This document shows, one piece after another, positions 1 through 8,502 of a DNA stretch of 54,687 nucleotides (the first letter of the stretch is position 1; each line of letters opens with the position of its first letter). The position numbers and the translations under genes were made by a program. Source of the stretch: CAYPZU01 sp964415395 (lineage in GTDB: Bacteria; Chlamydiota; Chlamydiia; Chlamydiales; SM23-39); contig CAYPZU010000004.1 in NCBI GenBank assembly GCA_964415395.1, positions 1 through 54,687 of the forward strand, read 5' to 3'. The notes beneath the pieces are model-generated. The model searched no databases and had not been told where the DNA came from. It saw only the letters and a list, made by a program, of their open reading frames with translations.

Positions 1-2128
1 GGTGCGCCAGTTTCAGAGCCTCTTCACTCTCTTCGACAGTCACTTTATCGGAATAAACCATGTCGAAAAAGCGGTTGAGGAACCGTTTGCAGCCATTGAC
101 GGCGTCGGTGTTCCACACTTTCTCTCTTTCGAAAGGACCCATGAACATCTCGTAAAGCCGGAGCGCGTCGGCGCCGAACTCTTCGATGATCTCGTCGGGA
201 GAAACTCCGTTGAGCTTCGATTTGGACATCTTTTCCATCTGGACGATCAGCTCTTCGCCTGTCTTGCGAGAGTAGAACCTCCCCTCTTTCTCCACCGTTT
301 CATCAGGATGGAGATACCCTCCCTGCTCCATCTTGAACGAGCGGGAGGTGAGAAGCCCCTGGTTGCGGAGCGTCATGAACGGCTCGGCGGTGTGGACAAG
401 GCCGCAATCATAGAGCACTTTGTGCCAGAAGCGGGAATAGAGGAGATGGAGCACTGCGTGCTCGACGCCGCCGACGTAGAGATCGACCGGCATCCAGTAT
501 TTTTCGGCCTCGCGGCTCCACGCCTGCTTTTCGTTGTGCGGGTCGCAGAAGCGGAGGTAGTACCAGCACGATCCGGCCCACTGAGGCATTGTATTCGTTT
601 CGCGGAGCGCTTTCTTCCCCGTTTTCGGATCGGTGATCTCGACCCAGCTTCTCACTTTGGCCAGTGGGCTTTGCCCGCTTCCTGCCGGTTTATAATCGTC
701 CAATGCAGGCGGCGTCAGAGGAAGTTCGTCCAATTCGAGCGCGCGCATGGAACCATCGGGAAAATGGAGGATAGGGATCGGCTCGCCCCAGTACCTCTGG
801 CGCGAAAAGAGCCAGTCGCGGAGCTTGTACTGAACCGTCCGTTTTCCTTTCGAATTCTTTTCGAGCCAATCGATGGCCCGCTCTTTCGCGGCGTCCATCC
901 TGAGCCCGTTCATCGAGAAGCCCTCGATCGAGCTGTTGATCATCGTTCCGTCTTTCGTCCAGCACATCTTTCCCTGAAGCACCCCTTCCCGCACTTCGCC
1001 AGGCGAAACGATGTTTTCGGGATCGAGGAGCAAGAGGTCGGGATCGTATACAGGGAGGATCGGGAGCTTATAGACATTCGCAAATTCGAAATCGCGCTCA
1101 TCGTGCGCAGGCACGCCCATCACGGCGCCTGTGCCGTAGCCCATCAGAACGTAATCGGCGATCCAGATCGGAACTTTTTTTCCTGTGATCGGATGAAGCG
1201 CGTAGGTTCCCGTCCAAACGCCTGTTTTCCCTACGGCGAGATCGGTTCGCTCCATGTCGTTTTTCTTGGCTGTCGCNNNNNNNNNNTCCACTTCTTCTTT
1301 TTGATCCAGCGTGACGATCCGGTCGACGAGAGGATGTTCTGGAGCGAGCACAAGATACGAGACGCCGAAAAGGGTGTCGGGACAAGTGGTGAAGATGACG
1401 ATCGGCTCATGGGTGCACTCTTCGACGAACGAGATCGCGGCGCCCTCGCTGCGTCCGATCCAGTTCGACTGGAGTTTTTTCAAATGGTCGGGCCAGTCGA
1501 GCAGATCGAGATCGGCGAGGAGCCGGTCGGCATAGGCAGTGATCTTCAGGACCCACTGCTTGAGAGGCCTCCGCTCTACCGGATAGCCCCCTTCTTTGGC
1601 TCTTCCATTCTCCACTTCCTCGTTGGCGAGCACGGTGCCGAGGGCGGGGCAGAAATTGACGTTGATCTCCGCCTCATACGCAAGCCCTTTCTCAAAGAGT
1701 TTGGTGAAAATCCACTGCGTCCATTTGTAGTAGGTTGCGTCGCTGGTGGCGATTTCGCGGTCCCAGTCGTAGCTGAAGCCGAGCGACTCGAGCTGTCTCC
1801 GATACGTATCGATATTGGTTTTAGTCGTGATGGCGGGATGCGTCCCTGTGCGGATCGCAAACTGCTCGGCGGGCAGCCCGAAGCTGTCCCATCCCATCGG
1901 ATGGAGGACGTTGAACCCTTTCTGGCGCTTGAAACGGGAGATGATGTCGGTTCCCGTATATCCCGTCACGTGGCCGACATGAAGGCCCGCGCCCGATGGA
2001 TAGGGGAACATGTCGAGGACATAATATTTCGGTTTTTTCGGGTCTACAACCGACTTGAATGTCTTTTTCTCTTTCCAGATCTTCTGCCATTTTTTCTCGA
2101 TGGCACGGGGGTCGTATTTCGGCTTCAT
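1..2128 (-). CDS. leuS: Leucyl-tRNA synthetase, 5' part (C-terminus runs off the window)
   Basis: Class I aminoacyl-tRNA synthetase that charges tRNA-Leu in the cytoplasm. The reading frame opens at the ATG at 2128 (MKPKYDPRAIEKKWQKIWKE) and stays open to base 1, about 709 codons. The HIGH-type signature PYPSGAGLHVGH lies near residue 45. The KMSKSK loop, followed by LNGVSPDEI, lies at about 217-234. LeuRS proteins are usually about 820-860 residues, so roughly 110-150 C-terminal residues (part of the anticodon-binding region) lie outside the window. A run of ten N at 1277-1286 falls inside the gene, between the conserved flanks RIVTLDQKEEV and AKKNDMERTDL. The frame is the same on both sides. 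A long open frame on the opposite strand is only a mirror of this gene. Confidence 0.96.
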   Translation of the reverse strand, partial: MKPKYDPRAIEKKWQKIWKEKKTFKSVVDPKKPKYYVLDMFPYPSGAGLHVGHVTGYTGTDIISRFKRQKGFNVLHPMGWDSFGLPAEQFAIRTGTHPAITTKTNIDTYRRQLESLGFSYDWDREIATSDATYYKWTQWIFTKLFEKGLAYEAEINVNFCPALGTVLANEEVENGRAKEGGYPVERRPLKQWVLKITAYADRLLADLDLLDWPDHLKKLQSNWIGRSEGAAISFVEECTHEPIVIFTTCPDTLFGVSYLVLAPEHPLVDRIVTLDQKEEVXXXXATAKKNDMERTDLAVGKTGVWTGTYALHPITGKKVPIWIADYVLMGYGTGAVMGVPAHDERDFEFANVYKLPILPVYDPDLLLLDPENIVSPGEVREGVLQGKMCWTKDGTMINSSIEGFSMNGLRMDAAKERAIDWLEKNSKGKRTVQYKLRDWLFSRQRYWGEPIPILHFPDGSMRALELDELPLTPPALDDYKPAGSGQSPLAKVRSWVEITDPKTGKKALRETNTMPQWAGSCWYYLRFCDPHNEKQAWSREAEKYWMPVDLYVGGVEHAVLHLLYSRFWHKVLYDCGLVHTAEPFMTLRNQGLLTSRSFKMEQGGYLHPDETVEKEGRFYSRKTGEELIVQMEKMSKSKLNGVSPDEIIEEFGADALRLYEMFMGPFEREKVWNTDAVNGCKRFLNRFFDMVYSDKVTVEESEEALKLAH
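1277..1286. other. Assembly gap (10 N) inside leuS
   Basis: Ten undetermined bases. Ten is a common placeholder length, so the true distance may differ. The leuS frame is nevertheless preserved across it. From the usual spacing between the flanking LeuRS motifs I judge that zero or one codon is missing. Confidence 0.97.
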
Positions 2129-2590
2129 AGTCTAATATTCAGTTCATTTTTCGACCGAGTATAGCACCGCGCGCAATTAGGTAGAAGCGACGACCAGACA
2201 CCCCCCTCCAATTCCACAGAGCCGCGAAACGCGCAGGAAAGAAAAAAATAGCAGGATGGCAGGATCTACAGGATAAAAAAATCTTAGATAAGCCGCGCAC
2301 GCAGTAGCGCGGAAACTGCTCCCGGGAGGATCCCGCGAAGCGGGAACCTGGGAGCAGCCGGCGGCTGTTTATGGCGCAGAGCAATCCCTCCGTATGAGCG
2401 ACGGAGGCGAACTCTAGTTCGACGAGGAGCGAGGAGGGATAGGGAGCGCATCTGCCGCGCACGGAGTAGAGCGGCGGTGTTATCTTGCGCGACCGGTGCT
2501 CAAAGGCAGAAACAGCCTCGGGGGACGCGGGGGTGCAGCGGGAGCGAAACCCCGTCGTCTAAATCCTGAATCTTTTTTCAGATTGCTGGA
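2129..2590. other. 462-base intergenic region with stacked GC-rich hairpins
   Basis: No convincing gene here. The open frames present have no recognisable product and cross strong palindromes. It holds the CAGGAT repeats (2252-2274), a nested hairpin with outer arms 2316-2323/2350-2357 (CTGCTCCC/GGGAGCAG) and inner arms 2331-2336/2340-2345 (TCCCGC/GCGGGA), then CAGCCG/CGGCTG (2355-2360/2362-2367), and a 7-bp stem at 2387-2393/2401-2407 (CCTCCGT/ACGGAGG). It lies upstream of leuS and downstream of the lipase-like gene, so it must also hold the leuS promoter, which I could not place. A structured RNA or a miniature repeat element are both possible. Confidence 0.5.
2252..2274. repeat. Short CAGGAT direct repeats, three copies
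   Basis: CAGGAT occurs at 2252-2257, 2260-2265 and 2269-2274, that is, every 8-9 bases, ending next to an A-run. The same hexamer with the same 9-base step reappears in the intergenic gap at 26695-26909, mostly in the other orientation. This looks like a degenerate dispersed intergenic repeat. Its function is unknown. Confidence 0.6.
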
Positions 2591-4147
2591 TTATTGGTGG
2601 TGGGAGAGGGCTTCGAGGAAGGAGGAGGTTTCGGAAGGGGGGATGTGGAGACGGCACCAGGAGCCTTTATTGACAAGGGCCAGGTAGAGGCCCCGCGACT
2701 CGTGGGCGCGCGACGAGAAGAGGAACCGCTTGGCCGTTTGGACTTTTCTGAGGAGCCATGCAAGCGCAGGTCCAAGAGAAGCGCGGATCGGTTCGATAGC
2801 AGATTGGTGGGTGTGGTCGAATTCTTCGTCGAGCTCATGGCCTGAAGTTCCAGCGATCCCGTAAAGAACTGTTCGCTCGTGGGGATAGACCATGACGTGG
2901 GGGTTGGCTCCGGGCACGGGGACGGAGGGGGCATGGTATTTGATGTAGTCGATGGCGACTTTGTTTCGGGGAGCCTGGTAGCCCAGATGATATTGCCCGA
3001 GCTTGCTCAGCTTGTCCTGGGTCGAGTCGCGGATCGTGAGGCGGACTTCCGATCGGCTCTTTTGAACTCTCCGGTTGAACGCTTCGATTTCGTCTCTGGA
3101 AACGCCCGGTCCGTTGAAAAGATAGGCATGCCGGATCCGGTTATGCCTGTCGCGCGCGACGGCGAACTGCGCCTGCGTCGAGCCGAGGCTGTGTCCGGCC
3201 ACGATCGGGATGTTGAACAGACGGTCGAGAATCGGCTGGTAGGCGTCGCCTGAAATAAAGCTCGACTCGCCCAGGTTTTCCTCAAGGTCGGTGATTAGCG
3301 TGGAAAGGGCGTCGACCTCGCCGCTGCGGAAGGCGGAGCCGCGGTAGAGGCGGACCGGTTCAAGGTTTGTATTTTGCGTAGCGGGCAGCAGGACATAGCT
3401 CACCATCCCCTCCCCTGTTACGACTTTAGCCGCGACATAATAAAATTGAGGCGAGCCGGAGGGATGCGGCGGAGCGGGAAGAATCGTGCCTACGTCCATT
3501 TCCCGCTTTACGACGTTGACCGCCATGTTGTGCATGAAAACGGCAAAGTCGTGGCGGGTATGATTCTCGACGAGCTGCAGCCGTTCCCGGTCAGCCTGGA
3601 ACGGGTCATGAACCAGCCTTCCTACCCGTTCGACGCAGCGCCCGGTAATTCTTCCGGCAATTCTCTCGACGCGCCAATCGAACGGGCTGGCCAGCGCCCT
3701 GCGGACAGAATTGAAGACAGAGGGTTCGAGGTCGGTGAATGTTCCGGCTTGCGAAAGCGGCTCGCGCCATTGCCTGTCGATCCAGGCAGGCCACTTGGAG
3801 GGATCCTGTTTTGCTTTTTCGATGAGCTCGTTGATGTCGTCCGCCGAGACGTCCTGGACGCCGATCGAGATCATCGCCGCGTGGCGGGAAAGGAAAGCCC
3901 CGCCCGATTTTTCGAGGTTCTCAAAATGGATCCCATAGCGGGTGCAAATGCGGGTGAGCCTCTCGGCTCCAAGAGTGTCTACTAAATATTTTTTAAAGCA
4001 TCTGATGGTGCGCCGGTTTTCTTCGGCATAGGCGCGGGGCGAAAAAAGCCAACTAAAAAATCGATTCGACCGGTCGATAGAGGCTTTTCCATCGCGGATG
4101 ACCATCCGGTCGCTAAAAAAACGGCTGATATTGAGTGTTTCGGGCAT
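2591..4147 (-). CDS. Lipase-like alpha/beta-hydrolase (518 aa), possible effector
   Basis: The family is not firmly recognised. The central part resembles class 3 lipases. A region around PVRLYRGSAFRSGEVD (264-279) is followed by a nucleophile elbow VAGHSLG at 316-322 with Ser320. Further on comes STQDKLSKLGQYHLG (375-389), which matches the lipase pattern D-x-V-x-x-x-G-x-x-H-L-G and makes Asp378 the likely acid. Candidate histidines follow in FDHTHQ (443-448). The first 230 residues are unlike any domain I know, and there is no clear signal peptide or membrane segment. The start ATG at 4147 is followed 38 bases upstream by the stop of ispG, so the two may be co-transcribed. Hydrolytic activity is inferred from motifs only. 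Confidence 0.6.
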   Translation of the reverse strand: MPETLNISRFFSDRMVIRDGKASIDRSNRFFSWLFSPRAYAEENRRTIRCFKKYLVDTLGAERLTRICTRYGIHFENLEKSGGAFLSRHAAMISIGVQDVSADDINELIEKAKQDPSKWPAWIDRQWREPLSQAGTFTDLEPSVFNSVRRALASPFDWRVERIAGRITGRCVERVGRLVHDPFQADRERLQLVENHTRHDFAVFMHNMAVNVVKREMDVGTILPAPPHPSGSPQFYYVAAKVVTGEGMVSYVLLPATQNTNLEPVRLYRGSAFRSGEVDALSTLITDLEENLGESSFISGDAYQPILDRLFNIPIVAGHSLGSTQAQFAVARDRHNRIRHAYLFNGPGVSRDEIEAFNRRVQKSRSEVRLTIRDSTQDKLSKLGQYHLGYQAPRNKVAIDYIKYHAPSVPVPGANPHVMVYPHERTVLYGIAGTSGHELDEEFDHTHQSAIEPIRASLGPALAWLLRKVQTAKRFLFSSRAHESRGLYLALVNKGSWCRLHIPPSETSSFLEALSHHQ

Positions 4148-4184
4148 AATTTAGCACTAATTATACCCGATCTAGTTTTATAAT

Positions 4185-6056
4185 TTAACTAGTACAGTTT
4201 CTTTCAACCCACTTGCCGTGAGACTTAATTAAATCTATTAATTTACGGTCTGCCTCGGCAAATGCGATATCTTTCTCAACGCAGGTTTTGCCGACGTAGA
4301 GGTCGATCATTCCGGGTTTGGAGCCGACGTAGCCGAAATCGGCGTCGGCCATTTCGCCTGGGCCGTTCACGATGCATCCCATGATGGCGATTTTCACGCC
4401 GGGAAGATGGGCTGTATTTTCGCGGATGCGCCTTGACACTTCCTGCAGATCGAAGAGCGTTCTCCCGCAGCCGGGGCACGAAATGAAATCGGTTTTCGTC
4501 GTGCGCATCCGGGCGCACTGCAAAAAGCTGAAAGAAAGGCGCCGGCGCGTCTCAAGAGGCGCGTTTCCGAGAAGGCAGACTCCCTCCGCAAGATTGTCGC
4601 ATAAAACAGTTCCGTATTCCGATCCCGCGAAGATCGGAAGGTCTTCTTGAGAACAGTCATAAGAATACGCAAGAATCAGAGGAATCGGACTGCTTTGAAG
4701 CCGGTCGGCAAGCTTCCTCGTCTCGTGGATCGGAGAGCGGTTCGGCTGAAAGACGATAAAAGAGGGATTAAGTTTCTCGATCTGTTCGAAACTCTCTTCG
4801 GAATGGAGCAGGATCGCGTCGCCAGCCGCTGCCTCGGAAAGGCGGGCCAGTCGGATGGCTCCCGGAAAAGTTTCGGGAGAAAGAATGCCGATCCCCGCAT
4901 CTATCAGGCGAGAGAGGATTTGGCGGGAGGGAGCGTCTTGCGGAATCGCGTCGAGCCAGAGCAGATCGGGCGTGTCGATTCCCTTCTCGGGGCGTCCAAG
5001 CTGCGCTTTGCAGCCGATCTCATCGTAGAAGGAAGGTTTCAGGAGATCCGCAGTCTCGATTTTAAGGAGGGCAGTTCCGTCCCTGTGGAAAAACGGAGGA
5101 AGGGCGGTTTTCCGTTTTGAGAGCTGGGAAATATCCCGTTTTTCTGCGAAAGGAGCGATCCCTTTTTCCTCGTGTTCTTCAAAGCAGCGGACGAGGCGGC
5201 GGCATGGATCGATTTCGGCCCACGGATCTTCCGTAAGCGAGACGCGGATGGTGTCGCCGATTCCGTCGAGCAGAAGAGCGCCGGTGCCCATCGCCGATTT
5301 CACCCGGCCGTCTTCCCCTTCACCAGCCTCGGTCACGCCAAGGTGGAGGGGATAGTTCCACCCTTCTTTCATCATTTCGGCGACGAGCAGGCGGTAAGCC
5401 TGCATCATGACGACGGGATTGCTCGCCTTCATGGAGAAGCAAAATTCATGGAAATCGTATTTGCGGCAAACGCGGGCGAATTCAAACGCCGACTCGACCA
5501 TTCCGCGGGGCGAATCGCCGTAGCGGTTCATGATCCGGTCGGAGAGAGAACCGTGGTTCGTGCCGATCCGCATCGCTTTTTTAAGCCGCCTGCATTTTTC
5601 AACCAGCGGAGCGAACGCCTCTTCGATCTTCTCGAGTTCCCGCGCATAGGCTGCGTCGTCATATTCGATCACCTTGAATGAGGCTCTCTTGTCGACGAAA
5701 TTGCCCGGATTGATCCGCACCTTGTCGGCGAATTCGGCGACGAGCATCGCGGCGGGCGGATAGAAGTGAATATCGGCGACAAGCGGGATCGAATAGCCTT
5801 TTTTCAAAAGCCCGTTTTTGATCCCCTCGCAGGCTTCAGCCTCTTTTTTCCCCTGCACAGTGACGCGGGCGATTTCGCAGCCTGCGTCCGCGAGGCGAAT
5901 GATCTGCCCGACCGTCGCTTCGACGTCGCGGGTGTTGGAGGTGGTCATCGACTGGATTCGGATCGGGTTGGATCCGCCGACGCCGACGCCGCCTACTTTG
6001 ATTTCGCGGGTTTTCCACCGCTTCGTCTGATGAATCGATTCACAGTATTTCAGCAT
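4185..6056 (-). CDS. ispG: 4-hydroxy-3-methylbut-2-enyl diphosphate synthase, long form
   Basis: Penultimate step of the MEP isoprenoid pathway: reduces methylerythritol cyclodiphosphate to HMBPP with a [4Fe-4S] cluster. The N-terminal TIM-barrel part is recognisable from VGGVGVGGSNPIRIQSMTTS onward. The C-terminal iron-sulfur part has CPGCG (Cys527, Cys530) and MGCIVNGPGE (Cys561, Glu568), which are the three Cys and one Glu cluster ligands of this enzyme. At 623 aa it is the long type with an extra central domain, known from chlamydiae, plants and Bacteroidetes; the E. coli enzyme is about 370 aa. The start ATG at 6056 gives a sensible N-terminus. The product feeds ispA, located at 28.4 kb in this window. 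Confidence 0.96.
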   Translation of the reverse strand: MLKYCESIHQTKRWKTREIKVGGVGVGGSNPIRIQSMTTSNTRDVEATVGQIIRLADAGCEIARVTVQGKKEAEACEGIKNGLLKKGYSIPLVADIHFYPPAAMLVAEFADKVRINPGNFVDKRASFKVIEYDDAAYARELEKIEEAFAPLVEKCRRLKKAMRIGTNHGSLSDRIMNRYGDSPRGMVESAFEFARVCRKYDFHEFCFSMKASNPVVMMQAYRLLVAEMMKEGWNYPLHLGVTEAGEGEDGRVKSAMGTGALLLDGIGDTIRVSLTEDPWAEIDPCRRLVRCFEEHEEKGIAPFAEKRDISQLSKRKTALPPFFHRDGTALLKIETADLLKPSFYDEIGCKAQLGRPEKGIDTPDLLWLDAIPQDAPSRQILSRLIDAGIGILSPETFPGAIRLARLSEAAAGDAILLHSEESFEQIEKLNPSFIVFQPNRSPIHETRKLADRLQSSPIPLILAYSYDCSQEDLPIFAGSEYGTVLCDNLAEGVCLLGNAPLETRRRLSFSFLQCARMRTTKTDFISCPGCGRTLFDLQEVSRRIRENTAHLPGVKIAIMGCIVNGPGEMADADFGYVGSKPGMIDLYVGKTCVEKDIAFAEADRKLIDLIKSHGKWVERNCTS

Positions 6057-6089
6057 GGGAAACAGTCTACGCCAAATCGATTTGGCGAT

Positions 6090-6773
6090 CTATTCAAAAT
6101 TGATCTTATAGACTGCGCTTTCATCGGCGCCGAACGTATAGACCACGCGAGCTGTGTAGGAGATGTTCAGGCCGTCGACTACATCGAACCCCTCGTCTGT
6201 CTCTTTCGTGGCGTTTTTAATACGGCCCTGGACGCGGCACTCGACGGTTTCCGAGTTGAGCAGGCGGATCGATGCAGCTTCAGTCCCCCGGTTGAAAACG
6301 GGGCTCATCCCATACTTCGTTTGGAAGTCGGCCATAATCTGATTCATCAGGTCCGCCTTGGCGCGGTAGCTCCACGCCTGCAGAAGCGTTTCGGTCCGCT
6401 TCAGATCTTTGGCTGAAATCACATGGACTCTCCGAACAACGCTGCGCTGGGCCGCTTCTTCAGACAGCGATTCTTTGATATCTTCATCGCCCAATCCCCA
6501 GGTCACATTTTCGCTTCTGGCCACGTCCGTCGTCCATGTCTTCGGCACGGCAACGATGGTATGATCGGCCAACGGAACCGGGATTCGCTCGGCATAGGGG
6601 CGCGTCGCCCGATTCAGGATTTCCAACACGTTCCTTGCGACCAAAAGCTCCTCCGAGCCGCTCGGATCGATCAGGATATATTCATCATCCATCGGCGCCT
6701 CTGCATTCCGCTGGGAAAAGAGGAGCGAATAGACAAACGATAAACCGGAACGGGCATAAGATACTAAAGACAT
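6090..6773 (-). CDS. Uncharacterised protein (227 aa)
   Basis: Not recognised. The ATG at 6773 is preceded by a reasonable ribosome-binding sequence (TAGG, then 5 bases). The upstream region to 6840 is very AT-rich and contains a perfect minus-strand TATAAT (plus-strand bases 6826-6831), so the gene probably has its own promoter. The protein begins with a short hydrophobic stretch (about residues 4-20) and continues as an ordinary soluble mixture of charged and hydrophobic residues, ending FGADESAVYKINFE. No catalytic motif is visible. It lies 33 bases upstream of ispG on the same strand, but the AT-rich leader and lack of overlap suggest an independent unit. Confidence 0.7.
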   Translation of the reverse strand: MSLVSYARSGLSFVYSLLFSQRNAEAPMDDEYILIDPSGSEELLVARNVLEILNRATRPYAERIPVPLADHTIVAVPKTWTTDVARSENVTWGLGDEDIKESLSEEAAQRSVVRRVHVISAKDLKRTETLLQAWSYRAKADLMNQIMADFQTKYGMSPVFNRGTEAASIRLLNSETVECRVQGRIKNATKETDEGFDVVDGLNISYTARVVYTFGADESAVYKINFE

Positions 6774-6840
6774 GGAAACCTATTTTTGTTTTAAAACAGA
6801 ATAAAGATAAACGTTAATTAAAACAATTATAACAAATTAT

Positions 6841-7410
6841 TTACTTCTTTATGTGAAGATAGCCTTCTGTCTCGCCCCAAGGATAGGTAAGAGGAAACGA
6901 TTCGACCAAGGGGAGATGGGGGGCGTTCAAGGGCTCGCTGACCGAAACGACGCGGGCGCCGGGGGGGAGCTGTTTCATTTTTTCAGCGAGGCGGGCCACC
7001 TTCTCATCCGGAAGGCAGGTGCCATAGAGATACACAGCGGTCGCCTGGGAGAAATCGGCCTCCACCATCTCTTTGCATTCGAATGAAACGCGGTCGGATC
7101 CAGAGAGGAATGCAATGAGGCGGGCGAGGCGGACGAAGGAGGGAACCCATTCGACGCCAGTTGCCCTGCAGCCGGTAGAGAGGGCCATCCAAAAACACCC
7201 CGCTCCCCTCCCCGCTCCGAGATCCAGCCAATGGTCTACAGGCGAGAGGCGGCATTTTTCAGCGATCGTCTCGAGAGCCGCAAAAGGAGTCTCTCCATAG
7301 CCGTAGATCTCTTTTTCGCCCCGTTTCTGCAAAAATTTCCGGCAGGCGCGGTAGGGATTGGAAAAGAGAGAGGCGAGAGAGAAAAGGAGACGCACTTTAC
7401 CAATTGACAT
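6841..7410 (-). CDS. SAM-dependent methyltransferase (class I, 189 aa)
   Basis: Probable S-adenosylmethionine-dependent methyltransferase. Motif I DLGAGRG is near residue 63, followed by GCRATGVEW (motif II, acidic residue binding the SAM ribose), EADFSQATAVYLYG (motif IV region) and LPPGARVVSVSEPL (motif V/VI). YGYGETPFAALETIAE just before the SAM fold is the kind of substrate loop seen in small DOT1/PrmA-like enzymes. The acceptor (protein, RNA or small molecule) cannot be told from sequence. Its start overlaps the end of the upstream metallo-hydrolase gene by 14 bases, so the two are translationally coupled. Confidence 0.8.
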   Translation of the reverse strand: MSIGKVRLLFSLASLFSNPYRACRKFLQKRGEKEIYGYGETPFAALETIAEKCRLSPVDHWLDLGAGRGAGCFWMALSTGCRATGVEWVPSFVRLARLIAFLSGSDRVSFECKEMVEADFSQATAVYLYGTCLPDEKVARLAEKMKQLPPGARVVSVSEPLNAPHLPLVESFPLTYPWGETEGYLHIKK

Positions 7411-8368
7411 AGGTTCCGATTTCGCCCGGAAGGAACGTCTCGCAGGGAACTTTTTCCCGTTTCATGGAGAGATAGAGATCGTAGGGAGGGCGGTCCATCG
7501 GCTCGTCGGAAAGGCGGAAAGTGTTCCAATGCATTCCCAGACTGAAGCGCGACTTAACCTCTTTGTGAATCAGGACAGCCTCTTCAGGCCCGATATGGAC
7601 CGGCTTCATAAAGACTTCAGGAGAATAGGTGCCAATAGGAATCAGGCTTAAGTCCATATAGGGCCAGCGGTCTCCGATCGATTTGAATTCGAAGGGATTA
7701 TAACCCGTGTCTCCGACAAAATATAGCCTTTTCTCCGGACGTTTTGTTTCGAGGACGTATCCGTTCCAGTGGGTTTTGTTGAAATCCCAAAGCGTCCTTC
7801 CGGAAAAATGCTGGCTCGGCACGGCGGTGATCTGGCAGCGGGGCGTCCGGAACGATTTCCAGCGCTCCAGTTCGGTGACCTGGGCGATTCCCCTTCTTTT
7901 GAACCAGCGGGAAAGCCCTTCCGGCACAATCCACTCGATCTGGGGGTGGAACCTCTGGAGCGCAGCGACCGTTTTATGGTCGAGATGGTCGTAGTGGTTG
8001 TGGCTGATGAGGACGATATCGATCGGAGGAAGATCGGCCAGAGGGATGGCCGGGTCGATGAGCCGCTTGAGGCGGGAGAACGGGACGGGCGAGCAGTAGG
8101 ATTCCCAAACAGGATCGGTGAGGATGAAGAGGCCGTCGATTTCAATCAGGAAGGTGCTATGCCCGATCCAAAGAGCCGAAGGCTGGGTCCGGTCGTACGG
8201 CTTGATCTGGGCGGGATAGGCGAAATCGGCAGGAGGAGGCGTCCTCGGAACGGCGTCTTTGTAAAAGCCTGTTTTCCAAAGAAATAGATCGCGGAAGCCG
8301 CGCCGCGGATTGCGCAGGTGAGGGTTGACATACCGTTTTCTTTTCATCTGATTCTCATTCCAAAACAT
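7397..8368 (-). CDS. Metallo-beta-lactamase-fold hydrolase, NAPE-PLD/RomA-like
   Basis: Zinc hydrolase of the metallo-beta-lactamase superfamily. The protein has WIGHST, the core HNHYDHLD (H-x-H-x-D-H), VPSQHFSGRTLWD, GDTGYN and GMHWNTF, which supply the usual His/Asp metal ligands in order. This arrangement, including SGRTLWD after the third His, is typical of the NAPE-phospholipase D/RomA branch (COG2220), whose bacterial substrates are largely unknown. Two starts are possible: ATG 8368 (MFWNENQ) and an in-frame ATG seven codons later (MKRKRY). Neither has a strong ribosome-binding site. The following methyltransferase gene overlaps its end. A lipid-related role is only suggested by the family. 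Confidence 0.82.
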   Translation of the reverse strand: MFWNENQMKRKRYVNPHLRNPRRGFRDLFLWKTGFYKDAVPRTPPPADFAYPAQIKPYDRTQPSALWIGHSTFLIEIDGLFILTDPVWESYCSPVPFSRLKRLIDPAIPLADLPPIDIVLISHNHYDHLDHKTVAALQRFHPQIEWIVPEGLSRWFKRRGIAQVTELERWKSFRTPRCQITAVPSQHFSGRTLWDFNKTHWNGYVLETKRPEKRLYFVGDTGYNPFEFKSIGDRWPYMDLSLIPIGTYSPEVFMKPVHIGPEEAVLIHKEVKSRFSLGMHWNTFRLSDEPMDRPPYDLYLSMKREKVPCETFLPGEIGTYVNW

Positions 8369-8502
8369 AATGTTTTTTTAATTATCGACAACAGTTTCAA
8401 TGAGAATGTTCATACAGAGAAACTTAAATTAATTATTTATAGCCAGGGGATTTTTAAAAGCTGATCTGCTATGATCGACTTTAATCCCAGAAGTACATTT
8501 TT

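Noticed and set aside
2..2164. 720-codon open frame on the plus strand
   Set aside because: Exact antisense of leuS, which has HVGH and KMSKSK motifs. The frame stays open because of codon bias on the real strand.
2139..2462. 107-codon minus-strand frame in the leuS upstream gap
   Set aside because: Runs through strong hairpins and CAGGAT repeats; no ribosome-binding site and no recognisable product.
2129..2590. T-box or tRNA-like leader for leuS
   Set aside because: No anticodon-type stem, T-box core or CCA-ending cloverleaf could be found, and T-boxes are not expected in chlamydiae.
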